Positions 1 to 8,829 of a stretch of DNA of 64,000 bases are shown in pieces. The DNA comes from Psychrobacter fulvigenes. GTDB lineage: Bacteria > Pseudomonadota > Gammaproteobacteria > Pseudomonadales > Moraxellaceae. The stretch covers positions 868,001 through 932,000 of the forward strand of contig NZ_CAJGZP010000001.1 of assembly GCF_904846155.1 (NCBI RefSeq). Direction: 5' to 3'. Below the pieces are notes generated by a model, which worked only from the letters and a program-made list of their open reading frames with translations, was not told the DNA's origin and ran no database searches. The first letter of the stretch is position 1. Every line of letters begins with the position of its first letter. A program made the translations under genes and the position numbers.

Positions 1-301
1 CAGCGCCTGTATTCGCCGGCTCGTCTTGACTAGGCGCTATGGGATTGTCTTCACGATCAACAATCATAGGTGCATTAGAAGCGGCAACTTCAGCGGCAGC
101 TTCTTCTTCGGATGTTTGAAAGTCAAACTCATGAACCGAGCTTTCTTGAGCCTCTTGGGTACAGGCACCAAGCGCCAATGCTACTGTGACCAAAGAGAGA
201 CTAAATAGCTTTTTATACTTAAGCTGGTGAGCAAGTGACGGTTTGCACGTAGTGGATTCTATTGTAGTAGTGTCGGTGCTTTTGACAGTAGCTCTAGTCA
301 T
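1..301 (-). CDS. Lipoprotein, N-terminal part (runs off the window)
   Basis: An open frame begins with ATG at 301 on the minus strand and runs to the window edge, about 100 codons. A basic stretch (LKYKK) is followed by a hydrophobic core and the lipobox ALGAC, with Cys near residue 47, so the product should be a lipid-anchored envelope protein. The mature part starts CTQEAQ and is acidic and Ala-rich. The region before the hydrophobic core (about 28 residues) is long for a signal peptide; no better ATG lies inside it, so the true start may be a non-ATG codon further in. The function cannot be told from this fragment. It is divergent from the molybdenum cofactor genes. Confidence 0.7.
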   Translation of the reverse strand, partial: MTRATVKSTDTTTIESTTCKPSLAHQLKYKKLFSLSLVTVALALGACTQEAQESSVHEFDFQTSEEEAAAEVAASNAPMIVDREDNPIAPSQDEPANTGA

Positions 302-424
302 TTTATGCTCCATTATTCAATGTATTTGATAGTTAAGGTTAACTATGATTGACGCTATATGTATATCGTAGTTCTGTTAAGTGGCTATACAGCACCGCCT
401 TAAGCAAATCTTATTGAGCTTAGA

Positions 425-563
425 TATAGTCAGTTGAAAATAAAACCGTTATATAAATTTAAACGCGCTACTAGTATAAATTTTACTTGCGTGTTGTGTT
501 CCCAGAGGCTGCGTAAAATTCATCCCAGTAGCGCTGTGTTCTTTTTAGAGTGCATCGACTATA
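425..563. repeat. 139-bp element with TATAGTC/GACTATA ends
   Basis: This lies in the 384-bp gap between the lipoprotein gene and moeA. It starts with TATAGTC (425-431) and ends with GACTATA (557-563). Inside, GCGCTACT at 465-472 pairs with AGTAGCGC at 527-534. The core (about 475-534) resembles the segments at 39108-39180 and 39015-39072. The left end resembles 45010 onward. It looks like a non-autonomous, MITE-like repeat. A TATAAT at 597-602 just downstream could be the -10 box of the moeA promoter. Nothing else was recognised in the gap. Confidence 0.6.
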
Positions 564-685
564 ACAGCCAGATAACAGGGCCTACTAGATAGCTGATATA
601 ATGAGGTAATAGGTATAAACCTAAACTAAGATGACGGGTTTTGCCACAAATAGTATTGTCACAAATAAAAAAAGAGTATGTCACT

Positions 686-1975
686 ATGATTACCGTTGAA
701 CAGCTCCAAGACGCTATCATGCAGCGTATCGATAGCTTTAATCAAACAGACTTGCCGATAGAGAAAAGAAATCATAAAACTTGTGCGTTGTTAGACAGCA
801 AAAACCACATATTGGCAAAGAATATCTTGTCACCATTCAGTGTGCCTAGGAATGACTTGTCTGCTATGGATGGCTATGCCATTGCTCAAGGTAGTGACCT
901 CTCACAAGGCAGTAAGATCGATATCGTTGGCGAGTCGCAAGCGGGTAGCCCTTATATCGGTGAGATAAATGTAGGGCAAGGAGTGCGTATCTTTACTGGT
1001 GCGGTAGTACCTAATGCCTGTGATACAGTTGTCATGCAAGAAAACACAGACTTCGATGACATAAAAAACATGATTGATAAGTCGCAATCTTATCGCATAA
1101 CCCTGACTCAAGATGCCAACATCGATAGCAATATTCGCAAGCAAGGTGAGGAGATTGAGTCTGGTGAAATCGTACTTCAAGCTGGCAAGCGCATAAACCC
1201 TGCAGATATTAGTTTAATCGCCAATCTAGGTGTTGATAGCGTTGAGGTCTATCAGCCACTGACTGTCGGGGTGCTGGCGACTGGTGATGAGTTGGTAGCA
1301 TTGGGGTCGCCACTTAATAGCTCGGCACAAATTTATAACTCTAATACGCCAACGCTCAAGACATTATTGGCAGACTTGCCAGTAGTCATCAAAGATTATG
1401 GCATCATTGCTGATGACTTGAATGAGACCAGCAGCACGGTTGCCAAGGCGATGCAAGAGTGTGATGTGCTTATCTCTACCGCTGGCGTGTCCGTAGGTGA
1501 TTACGACTTTTTGACTACCGTGATTGAGCAGTTGGGTCAAATAAATCATTATAAAGTAGCGATGAAACCTGGCAAACCTTTCGTCTTTGGTGAATTAAAT
1601 AAGTCGTTGGATAAACCAGTCTTGTACTTTGGGCTTCCAGGCAATCCTTTGTCCACCATAGTCGGTACATTGCAATTTGTAATCCCTGCTTTATGGCAGC
1701 TATCGGCTGCGCGCACTACTGAAGTACCACTGACGCTAAGCATGCAAGCCACCCTAACAAACGATGTCAAAAAATCAGTAGGGCGGATGGATTTTCAGCG
1801 TGGCATCTTGTCACAAGATAGTAAAGGACAGCTACAAGTCGAGAGCTTTGCCGTACAGGAATCGCACCGTATCAAGCAATTTAGCCAAGCCAACTGTCTG
1901 ATTGTGTTGGCAAAAGATGAAGGCAACCTAAGCGCAGGTGCGCACGTACAGGTAAAACCCTATCCTTGGTCATAA
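686..1975 (+). CDS. moeA: Molybdopterin molybdenumtransferase MoeA
   Basis: MoeA inserts molybdate into adenylylated molybdopterin in the last shared step of molybdenum cofactor synthesis, in the cytoplasm. The protein (429 residues from this start) has the family pattern: VPRNDLSAMDGYA near the N-terminus, then GAVVPNACDTVVMQE, then the MoCF-binding segment with STAGVSVGDYDF and KPGKPFVFG, then GLPGNPLS, and a C-terminal beta domain. The frame is open from a TTG at 641, but ATG 686 has an AAAGAG ribosome site about nine bases upstream and fits family length. It is the first gene of the molybdenum block and is separated from moaA by 213 bp, so moaA may have its own promoter. Confidence 0.96.
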   Translation: MITVEQLQDAIMQRIDSFNQTDLPIEKRNHKTCALLDSKNHILAKNILSPFSVPRNDLSAMDGYAIAQGSDLSQGSKIDIVGESQAGSPYIGEINVGQGVRIFTGAVVPNACDTVVMQENTDFDDIKNMIDKSQSYRITLTQDANIDSNIRKQGEEIESGEIVLQAGKRINPADISLIANLGVDSVEVYQPLTVGVLATGDELVALGSPLNSSAQIYNSNTPTLKTLLADLPVVIKDYGIIADDLNETSSTVAKAMQECDVLISTAGVSVGDYDFLTTVIEQLGQINHYKVAMKPGKPFVFGELNKSLDKPVLYFGLPGNPLSTIVGTLQFVIPALWQLSAARTTEVPLTLSMQATLTNDVKKSVGRMDFQRGILSQDSKGQLQVESFAVQESHRIKQFSQANCLIVLAKDEGNLSAGAHVQVKPYPWS

Positions 1976-2188
1976 TAAAGCTATGGCGTGTCAGTGTCGG
2001 GGTTTGAGTCGATGCATCAGCTACTACTAAGGTGGTAGTTGATTACCTAAGGGTTGCATAGGCTGCAATCATAAAGATGCTATACTAACAACAGAGTAGA
2101 AATCGATAGTAATCTTCTCTCATTTTTCATTCACAACCTGAGGCAACGCTTAGAGCACACATCATATTCAATATTAACGGTAATTATT

Positions 2189-3289
2189 ATGAATCATCTC
2201 GCCCCAACTATAGGGAATGCCACTGTGTATTCACCCCTTGTTCCTGACGGGTATCAACCTATCACGCCTTCTATTTCGCACGCCTCACTCATAAATCCTA
2301 ATACGCCGCTTACGCAGCCATTAACAGATGGTTTCGCTCGGCGTCTGACGTATCTGCGTTTGTCTATCACAGACTTCTGTAATTTCCGCTGTGAATACTG
2401 TCTGCCTAATGGCTATCAAGGCAAGCGTCCTGATGACGAGCTAAGCGTGCCTGAGATTGCTACCTTGATACGCGGCTTTGCCCAAGTGGGTACTAAAAAG
2501 GTTAGAATCACGGGCGGTGAGCCATCCATTCGCCGTGATGTGGTAGAGATTATTCAAACCATCAAACAGACACCAGGTATTGAAACCGTCGCCATGACCA
2601 GTAATGGTTATAAGCTTGGCAAGCACTTAGCGAACTGGCAGGCAGCTGGGCTGAACCAGCTCAATATCAGTATGGACAGCTTTGATGCCAGCACCTTTCA
2701 TAAGATGACAGGATTTGATACCTTGCCACAGCTAATGACGGATATGGATAAGCTGTTAGAAACCACCGATATTAAGCTCAAGATAAACAGTATCTTGATG
2801 GCAGAAACCGCCTTTGAAAACTTGATGAATGCCATCGACTACGTCAAAGATAGGCGAGTGACTTATCGCTTTATTGAGTTCATGCAGACCAGTGACAACA
2901 GCGATTTATTCTTTGCACAGCATGCTCAGTCGGACATCATCACGGATTACTTATTGGTGCACGGTTGGCAGACCCATGAGCGTGGCAGTACAGATGGGCC
3001 AGCGATAGAATACAGTCACCCAGACTATCTTGGCCGTATTGGTATGATTGCACCTTATGCTGCCCATTTCTGTGACAGCTGTAACCGTCTGCGGGTGAGC
3101 AGTAAAGGCAAAGTGCATTTGTGCTTATTCGACCAAGGCAACTATGATATCCGTGAGCATCTACAGCAAGACGATATTGCAGGTCTAGTCGATACTTTGC
3201 ATAGCTTTATGCCGATTAAACCTGAGCATCATCATTTGCACGACTCCAACAGTGGCATCATGCACAACTTATCTTTAATCGGTGGTTAG
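2189..3289 (+). CDS. moaA: GTP 3',8-cyclase MoaA
   Basis: This is the radical SAM enzyme that, with MoaC, turns GTP into cyclic pyranopterin monophosphate, the first step of molybdenum cofactor synthesis. The SAM-cluster cysteines are C64, C68 and C71 (FCNFRCEYC). The second 4Fe-4S cluster has C295, C298 and C312 (CDSCNRLRVSSKGKVHLC). The glycine-rich ITGGEPSIRRD segment and the C-terminal Gly-Gly are present. At 366 residues it is slightly long, because about 45 residues precede the conserved LRLSITDFCN core. No good later ATG was found, so the extension is probably real. The 76-bp gap to moaB suggests one transcript. Confidence 0.97.
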   Translation: MNHLAPTIGNATVYSPLVPDGYQPITPSISHASLINPNTPLTQPLTDGFARRLTYLRLSITDFCNFRCEYCLPNGYQGKRPDDELSVPEIATLIRGFAQVGTKKVRITGGEPSIRRDVVEIIQTIKQTPGIETVAMTSNGYKLGKHLANWQAAGLNQLNISMDSFDASTFHKMTGFDTLPQLMTDMDKLLETTDIKLKINSILMAETAFENLMNAIDYVKDRRVTYRFIEFMQTSDNSDLFFAQHAQSDIITDYLLVHGWQTHERGSTDGPAIEYSHPDYLGRIGMIAPYAAHFCDSCNRLRVSSKGKVHLCLFDQGNYDIREHLQQDDIAGLVDTLHSFMPIKPEHHHLHDSNSGIMHNLSLIGG

Positions 3290-3365
3290 AGATTGGTGGC
3301 TAGGCTTTATCCTCTTTATTTTATCGTTTTTAATTTTTACACATGACATATATTAAGGACTATCC

Positions 3366-3896
3366 ATGAGCAAACCTGCAGCTGAATTTATTCCGCTTAA
3401 TATCGCCATCCTAACTGTTTCTGATAGTCGTACGCTTGCAGAAGACACTTCAGGGCAGTACTTAGTTGATCAGCTGACGGCAGCAGGTCATAAGCTGGCG
3501 GATCGCGAGTTAATTATCGATGATATCTATAAAATTAGAGCAGTATTGAGTCGTTGGATTGCAGATCCAAGTATCCATGCGGTCATTACCACCGGCGGCA
3601 CAGGTTTTTATATCAGAGACAGCATGCCAGAAGCGGCGAGCGTATTGTTTGATAAGTCGGTTGATGGCTTTGGTGAGATGTTCCGTTTAATCTCAAAAGA
3701 CGATATTGGTATGTCTACTATCCAATCTCGAGCGATTGCAGGTATGGCAAATGGTACGGGGATATTCTGCTTGCCGGGCTCATCAGGTGCATGTCGCACA
3801 GGTTGGGAAGGCATATTAAAAGAGCAGCTAGATAGTCGTACGCGTCCGTGTAACTTTGTGCCACACTTTATGCGTACCAATCCTAGCCATGATTGA
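3366..3896 (+). CDS. moaB: Molybdenum cofactor protein MoaB/Mog family
   Basis: This is a MoCF-binding protein of 176 residues. MoaB/Mog proteins bind molybdopterin; Mog-type members adenylylate it before molybdate insertion. Conserved segments are ILTVSDSR near the N-terminus, TTGGTGFYIRDSMPEA in the middle, GFGEMFR, and FCLPGSSGACRTGWE near the C-terminus. The length and the DSMPEA form match MoaB more than Mog. With MoeA also present, this protein could supply the adenylylation step, but the sequence does not prove that. It has its own ATG, with AAGGAC upstream, and is followed only 3 bp later by mobA, so the two are co-transcribed. Confidence 0.93.
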   Translation: MSKPAAEFIPLNIAILTVSDSRTLAEDTSGQYLVDQLTAAGHKLADRELIIDDIYKIRAVLSRWIADPSIHAVITTGGTGFYIRDSMPEAASVLFDKSVDGFGEMFRLISKDDIGMSTIQSRAIAGMANGTGIFCLPGSSGACRTGWEGILKEQLDSRTRPCNFVPHFMRTNPSHD

Positions 3897-3899
3897 GTT

Positions 3900-4736
3900 A
3901 TGAATACTGGTAATGTAGATGACTCAGATGTATTGAGTGCATCAAAGGATTTGGCAGCGGTTGTGATCTTGGCGGGCGGTGCCTCTAGTCGTATGGGCAC
4001 GCCTAAAGCCACGCTCACTCTACCGACAGGTGAGCGCTTGCTAGACTATCATGTTAGGCATGCGCTTGCTTTGAGTATGACTAACAACAATGCTCCAATT
4101 ATGATTGCGGACAACGAGCGTGGCTTTACAGTCAGTTCAGATCTGAGTGCCAATCACCCACAATCACCTATCATTCATATTGCTGATTATGGTGATAGCA
4201 GTCGTTATAGCCAGGCCAGTGAAGAGCAGAAAAGTACAGAACAAAAAGCCGACGGTCAGATTGATACAGGCGGAGCTTTAGTTGCTATTGAGTCAGCTTT
4301 GCAAGCAGTACTGGATTTAAATCAATCAGCCAACTTGCAATGTAAGCAATCATCGTGGCTGTTGGTCATTAGCTGTGACAGCTTGATACCTGCCACCGCT
4401 TTATGGCAAAAACTACAGCTTTCAGAAATTCAAGCAACTGATAGCCAAGCTACCGAAAGCGAAACAACAGATATCCAAAAAATAGAAAGCCAAACAGTTG
4501 ATAAAAAGGTGATTTGCTTGACCGATGATAGCCATTTATATCCATTGTTAGGACTTTATCAATTAAACGTTGAGCCTGACTTAAAAGCATATATTGATAG
4601 TGGCGGGCGCCGAGGAATGCAATTCATCAAACCTATTGTACAAGCCGTACCCTTTGAAAAAAACTGGCAGCATTTGACCAATTTTAATACGCCTGAAGAG
4701 TTTAAGCGGGCCTGTGCATCGTTAAGCGACTTATAA
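3900..4736 (+). CDS. mobA: Molybdenum cofactor guanylyltransferase-like MobA
   Basis: MobA joins GMP to molybdenum cofactor to give the bis-MGD form used by DMSO-reductase-family enzymes. The signature LAGGASSRMGTPK is at residues 24-36, and NFNTPEE is near the C-terminus, as expected for the family. The protein is 278 residues; E. coli MobA is about 194. The excess is mostly two low-complexity stretches: one rich in Ser, Glu, Gln and Lys (about residues 100-120) and one with imperfect Q-A-T-D/E-S units (about 175-205). These probably form surface loops. It starts 3 bp after moaB and is followed 20 bp later by moaC. Confidence 0.9.
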   Translation: MNTGNVDDSDVLSASKDLAAVVILAGGASSRMGTPKATLTLPTGERLLDYHVRHALALSMTNNNAPIMIADNERGFTVSSDLSANHPQSPIIHIADYGDSSRYSQASEEQKSTEQKADGQIDTGGALVAIESALQAVLDLNQSANLQCKQSSWLLVISCDSLIPATALWQKLQLSEIQATDSQATESETTDIQKIESQTVDKKVICLTDDSHLYPLLGLYQLNVEPDLKAYIDSGGRRGMQFIKPIVQAVPFEKNWQHLTNFNTPEEFKRACASLSDL

Positions 4737-4756
4737 AAATGTAAGAGAAACTATAA

Positions 4757-5278
4757 ATGAATAGCAAGAGTCAGAAAAATAACCAAGCTGCTGTAACTCA
4801 ACCTAACTTATCGCATTTAGATAGTGACGGTGATATCACCATGGTCGATGTCAGTGGCAAGACCGCCAGTACCAGAGAGGCAAGTGCACAAGGACAAGTA
4901 CGTTTCCCAAGCGCGGTTTATAAACAAATCAAAGCCGCTGATGGTATGACTAAAAAAGGCAGCATTACCCAGACGGCTCATATCGCAGGCATCATGGCAG
5001 CCAAGCGCACCCACGATCTTATTCCACTGTGCCATCCATTACCATTAGATAAGATTGGTTTAACCTTTGAGTATGATGATGCGCTGAATAGTATTGTCGT
5101 CAGCGGCACTGTAAAAGTCACCCATAAGACAGGGGTTGAGATGGAAGCGCTAACGGCTGTGAGCATTGCCTGCTTGACCATCTATGACATGACTAAGGCG
5201 ATATCGCACGACATTGTCATTGATAATGTTCATCTCGTTAATAAAACTGGCGGTAAGTCAGATTATAGTCATGCTTAA
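4757..5278 (+). CDS. moaC: Cyclic pyranopterin monophosphate synthase MoaC
   Basis: MoaC works after MoaA and rearranges 3',8-cyclo-GTP to cyclic pyranopterin monophosphate. The family motifs are clear: MVDVSGKTASTREA near the N-terminus, IPLCHPLPLDKI in the middle (substrate site), and KTGVEMEALTAVSIACLTIY with MTKA further on. At 173 residues it has a normal family length plus a polar N-terminal extension of about 25 residues. AAGAGAAAC precedes the ATG. It lies between mobA and moaD in the same direction with short gaps, so it belongs to the same operon. Confidence 0.97.
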   Translation: MNSKSQKNNQAAVTQPNLSHLDSDGDITMVDVSGKTASTREASAQGQVRFPSAVYKQIKAADGMTKKGSITQTAHIAGIMAAKRTHDLIPLCHPLPLDKIGLTFEYDDALNSIVVSGTVKVTHKTGVEMEALTAVSIACLTIYDMTKAISHDIVIDNVHLVNKTGGKSDYSHA

Positions 5279-5370
5279 AAGAGTAAATACGTTTTGGCAA
5301 CCAACGATATTATGCACGATGTTATGCAATAGAGCTAAAACTGGATAGTTTGACAAGAATAGAGAATATA

Positions 5371-5652
5371 ATGAGTACTTTAGAAGTAGCAACCAATACC
5401 GAAGCAACGATGAATATCAATGTCTTATACTTTGCCAGCTTGGCTGATGAAGCCAACTGCCAAGAAGAGAGCGTCAGCGTGCAGCAGTCGACGTCATTGA
5501 CTGAGCTGTATCAGCAGCTTAGTCAAAAGCATCGTTTTAGCCGTCCGCAGTCAGAGCTGCGCGTGGCGGTGAATGATTATTTTGCTAACTGGACAGACCA
5601 GATTAATGATGGTGACAGTGTGGTGTTTATCACCCCAGTCGCTGGTGGTTAA
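5371..5652 (+). CDS. moaD: Molybdopterin synthase small subunit MoaD
   Basis: MoaD is the ubiquitin-like sulfur carrier whose C-terminal glycine is thiocarboxylated and gives sulfur to the dithiolene of molybdopterin. The C-terminus is TPVAGG, as required. The beta-grasp core starts at INVLYFASLADEA. The open frame begins at a TTG (5350); ATG 5371 has AGAGA upstream and is preferred. ATG 5410 would give an 80-residue protein closer to typical MoaD length and cannot be excluded. The partner gene moaE follows 34 bp later. Confidence 0.92.
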   Translation: MSTLEVATNTEATMNINVLYFASLADEANCQEESVSVQQSTSLTELYQQLSQKHRFSRPQSELRVAVNDYFANWTDQINDGDSVVFITPVAGG

Positions 5653-5686
5653 GTCAGGGTTTAAAAAAAATAGATAGAGACAACAC

Positions 5687-6178
5687 ATGACAGACAATGT
5701 ACATAGTCATTCGATGACCATCAAACGTAGCGTCGATGACGTCTATGCAATCGCAGAGCGTGATGGCTTTGCTTTGTTAGACGTTGCTATCGATGAAAAG
5801 AGGCTCAAAGGCACCCTTGATGATGACAGCTGCGGTGCCTTTGTTTGCTTTGAAGGCCGCGTGCGTAATCATAATAATGCCACCAGCGTTGATCGCTTGA
5901 CTTATTATGGCTATGAAGACTTAGCATTGAATCAAGGCCGCGCCATTATTGAGGAAGCCAAAAAGCGTTTTGAGATCACGCATGCCATTGCTATCCATCG
6001 TATTGGTGCGCTAGAGATTGGCGATGTGGCGGTATGGGTTGGTGTCGTCTCTGCCCATCGTTACCCAGCTTTTGACGCTTGTCGCTGGATACTCGATACG
6101 ATTAAGGCGGACATTCCTGTGTGGAAGCAAGAGTATTATGAGGACGATTCCTCTAAATGGCTGAGCAATAATGGCTAG
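5687..6178 (+). CDS. moaE: Molybdopterin synthase catalytic subunit MoaE
   Basis: MoaE binds two MoaD-thiocarboxylates and transfers their sulfur to cyclic pyranopterin monophosphate to make molybdopterin. Conserved parts are FEGRVRNHN (residues 54-62), then Y-Y-G-Y-E, IHRIGALEIGDVAVWV and SAHRYPAFDACRW. Near the C-terminus is IPVWKQEYYEDDSSKW, which contains the lysines expected at the active site. At 163 residues it is slightly long, with about 30 extra N-terminal residues. It lies between moaD and modA in a tight same-strand series. Confidence 0.96.
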   Translation: MTDNVHSHSMTIKRSVDDVYAIAERDGFALLDVAIDEKRLKGTLDDDSCGAFVCFEGRVRNHNNATSVDRLTYYGYEDLALNQGRAIIEEAKKRFEITHAIAIHRIGALEIGDVAVWVGVVSAHRYPAFDACRWILDTIKADIPVWKQEYYEDDSSKWLSNNG

Positions 6179-6195
6179 AGTGAAGGGCGAAAATA

Positions 6196-7026
6196 ATGAT
6201 TAAGATAACAGGAGCAGTTTCTATATCTGCTTGCTTATTACTGGCTTTAAGTGCTTGTACGCAGGAGAGCACTACAAATACCACTACTGCTGCTGAGAAT
6301 ACTGAACAAGCCCATACGCTACGTATTGCTGCCGCTGCTAATTTGTCAGATGTCTTGCCTGCCATTGTCGAAGGCTATAAAGCAGATAAAGGCTTACCTA
6401 ACCAAGATATTGACATTACCTTTGCCTCTTCTGGTAAATTGTACGCGCAAATAACGGCAGGTGCGCCCTACGATATATTTTTATCTGCCAATCAAGAATT
6501 CCCTGCTAAGCTGGCTGTTGACAGCTCTCAAGCCGAAATGTCTCATCAACCTTTTACCTATGCGCAAGGCCAACTGGCGCTCTATAGTGTCACTAGGTCT
6601 TTGGCTGCGCTGAAACCAGCGGCACTGACTGAACTACTCATGAGTGACGCGAGTAGCAAAATAACCATTGCCAGTCCTGAGCTTGCGCCTTATGGCGCAT
6701 CGGCAAAATCTTATCTGCAATCGCAAGGTGTTTATGAGGCTCTAGAGCAACAAAAGCGCTTGATACAAGCGGAAAATATCGGTCAAGCCTTTCAATATGC
6801 ACATACTGGCAGTGTCGACTATGGCTTTGTCGCGCAATCACAAATTACGGCAATTAAAGCCACCCCTGAGCAGTTTATTACCTTAGCGCCCGAGTCTTAT
6901 CCAGCTATCCTGCAAGATGGCATAGTCATCAGTGACGTGTCTACTGCTACAGACTTCACCGATTATTTACGTTCTCCTGCAGGACAACAATACTTCTCAC
7001 AAGCAGGCTATCTCACGCTTCAATAG
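6196..7026 (+). CDS. modA: Molybdate ABC transporter substrate-binding lipoprotein ModA
   Basis: ModA captures molybdate or tungstate outside the inner membrane and hands it to the ModB channel. An N-terminal signal ends in the lipobox LALSAC (Cys 21), so the protein is membrane-tethered. The mature part has the family start LRIAAAANLSDVLPAI, then TFASSGKLYAQI (oxyanion-binding Ser region) and the later segment VDYGFVAQSQ. At 276 residues it is of normal size. It starts 17 bp after moaE, which ties molybdate import to cofactor synthesis. Confidence 0.95.
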   Translation: MIKITGAVSISACLLLALSACTQESTTNTTTAAENTEQAHTLRIAAAANLSDVLPAIVEGYKADKGLPNQDIDITFASSGKLYAQITAGAPYDIFLSANQEFPAKLAVDSSQAEMSHQPFTYAQGQLALYSVTRSLAALKPAALTELLMSDASSKITIASPELAPYGASAKSYLQSQGVYEALEQQKRLIQAENIGQAFQYAHTGSVDYGFVAQSQITAIKATPEQFITLAPESYPAILQDGIVISDVSTATDFTDYLRSPAGQQYFSQAGYLTLQ

Positions 7027-7084
7027 TGATTCTTAAATAGAATCAACCCTTATTAATGCAAAATAAGCAACGAGCAATGACATC

Positions 7085-7783
7085 ATGATATCTCCATCCC
7101 TTATGTCAGACATGCTCAGCCCGTTCTTAGTCAGCATCAAGCTTGCTGCTGTCACCACCTTATGCTTATTGCTCTTTGCCACTCCTGTCGCCTATTGGCT
7201 CGCCAAACCGAGCCGTGGGCACGTTATTGGACGTCTTAAAGTTGTGCTCATGGGCGTTATCGCCATGCCACTGGTATTGCCTCCTACCGTCATTGGGTTT
7301 TATTTGTTGCTATTGCTAAGCCCTAGCGTGGGTATTGGCAAGTGGCTTAGTGAGCACAATATTAGCCCCGTGATCTTTACTTTTGAAGGTCTGGTCATCG
7401 GCTCCATCATTTATTCCTTACCTTTTTATATCCAGCCTGTCTATGCCCAGTTTTTACGTATACCGCAAAGCGTCATGGAAGTGGCGCATTTATTAGAGCC
7501 TAGCCGTCTAAGACGTTTTATGCGAGTAGCACTGCCACAAGCGCGCGTTGGCATTATCCTTGGTAGCTTAGTCAGCTTTGCCCATACTATTGGCGAATTT
7601 GGGGTGGTACTGATGATAGGCGGCAGTATCTCCGGTGAGACCAAAGTGGTGTCGATTGCGATATATGAGCAAGTTGAGGCGCTTAACTATGAGGCTGCGC
7701 ATATGATGTCTGGTATCCTCATTATCATGGGTATGATCATGGTGGCATTGATTGCCAGTGTGAATAAGCTGAATCAGCGCTGA
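7085..7783 (+). CDS. modB: Molybdate ABC transporter permease ModB
   Basis: ModB is the membrane channel of the molybdate importer. The 232-residue protein has about five hydrophobic segments and the typical MPLVLPPTVIGFYLL stretch. The cytoplasmic EAA loop that docks the ATPase is readable as EVAHLLEPSRLRRFMRVALP. It follows modA by 58 bp. No ABC ATPase (modC) follows; the next gene is a universal stress protein in the same direction. The ATPase must be encoded elsewhere or shared with another importer. Confidence 0.95.
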   Translation: MISPSLMSDMLSPFLVSIKLAAVTTLCLLLFATPVAYWLAKPSRGHVIGRLKVVLMGVIAMPLVLPPTVIGFYLLLLLSPSVGIGKWLSEHNISPVIFTFEGLVIGSIIYSLPFYIQPVYAQFLRIPQSVMEVAHLLEPSRLRRFMRVALPQARVGIILGSLVSFAHTIGEFGVVLMIGGSISGETKVVSIAIYEQVEALNYEAAHMMSGILIIMGMIMVALIASVNKLNQR

Positions 7784-7928
7784 TCTTAGCAGCTCATAGA
7801 AATACATCTTGAAATGGTTAACAAATGTCAGAAGTGCTATGCTAAATAGTATGTACTAGGTGCAATAGCGTTATTGACGCGCATCGATAACTCTATCCAT
7901 TTAATAATTAAAAAATCAAGGAAAGGTT

Positions 7929-8792
7929 ATGACTACAGAACAGCACATTTTAGCCTGTATCGATGGTTCAACAGTGACTGAGCCAGTCTGTGACTATGCA
8001 GCATGGTATGCCAGTAGATTGGGTTTGCCAGTGGCACTGCTACATGTCAGTGACGTACCCGTGTCGACCAGACGTGATCTATCAGGAGCGATAGGAATCG
8101 ATAGCCGCCAGTTTTTGTTAGAAGAGTTGACGCAGTTGGATGAGCAACGCGCCAAAGTTGTCAACAGTTATAGCAATGCCTTGATACAAGATGCCAAAAG
8201 CTATCTACAAAGTAGCTTTGAGGGGATGGAGGTCAGTACGTATCAGCGCCGCGGCAAGCTGCTACCTGCTATTGAGCACTTCAAAGAAAAAAACCGTGCC
8301 ATCATTATGGGACGTCGCGGCGAAGATCACAAAAACAGACGAATTAATATCGGTAGCCAAATAGAAACCGTGGCACGAGCATCAAGTATACCTGTCTTGA
8401 TTTGCTCAGAGCCGTATAGAGAGCCGAAGTCGTATATGGTGGCATTTGATGGCAGTAAAACAGCGATAAAAGCCACCCAAATGGTTGCAAAGAGTGAGCT
8501 GTTAAAAGGGTTGCAAGGCCATATCGTGATGGTAGGGAACAAGAGCGATGCCTTCAAAAAAAGCCTCGCTGATGCTGTTGAGCACATAACCTCAGCAGGG
8601 TTTACGGTAGAAGCTCATCAACTATCTGAGCTAGATGCCGTTGATGGGTTATTGAGATTTCAGTTAGAAAACGACATCGATATCATGGTGGTTGGTGCCT
8701 ATGGCAACTCCAAGCTGCAACGGTTCTTTTTGGGTAGTACAACGACAGAAATCATTGCCAGCACACTGTCACCAGTTATATTAGTGCGTTAA
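7929..8792 (+). CDS. Universal stress protein, tandem UspA domains
   Basis: A cytoplasmic protein of 287 residues made of two UspA domains. The first (about 1-155) begins HILACIDGSTVTEPV. The second (about 165-287) ends with the ATP-binding pattern VVGAYGNSKLQRFFLGS, that is G-x2-G-x9-G-S. The first domain has a looser version, MGRRGEDHKNRRINIGS. Usp proteins are linked to survival under starvation or oxidative stress; no specific target can be read here. An AAGGAAAGG ribosome site precedes the ATG. A dehydrogenase gene follows 37 bp later, probably on the same transcript. Confidence 0.93.
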   Translation: MTTEQHILACIDGSTVTEPVCDYAAWYASRLGLPVALLHVSDVPVSTRRDLSGAIGIDSRQFLLEELTQLDEQRAKVVNSYSNALIQDAKSYLQSSFEGMEVSTYQRRGKLLPAIEHFKEKNRAIIMGRRGEDHKNRRINIGSQIETVARASSIPVLICSEPYREPKSYMVAFDGSKTAIKATQMVAKSELLKGLQGHIVMVGNKSDAFKKSLADAVEHITSAGFTVEAHQLSELDAVDGLLRFQLENDIDIMVVGAYGNSKLQRFFLGSTTTEIIASTLSPVILVR

Positions 8793-8829
8793 TAACGCGC
8801 CTGATAAAGCAATAAAAAGGAAAAATAAA

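Noticed and set aside
26-208. 60-codon plus-strand frame at the left edge
   Set aside because: It is antisense to the lipoprotein gene, which has a proper signal and lipobox.
1976-2188. Possible molybdenum cofactor riboswitch before moaA
   Set aside because: The 213-bp leader has short inverted repeats, but I could not fit the conserved Moco RNA motif, so no call is made.
3608-4018. 136-codon minus-strand frame across moaB and mobA
   Set aside because: It is antisense to two genes with clear family motifs.
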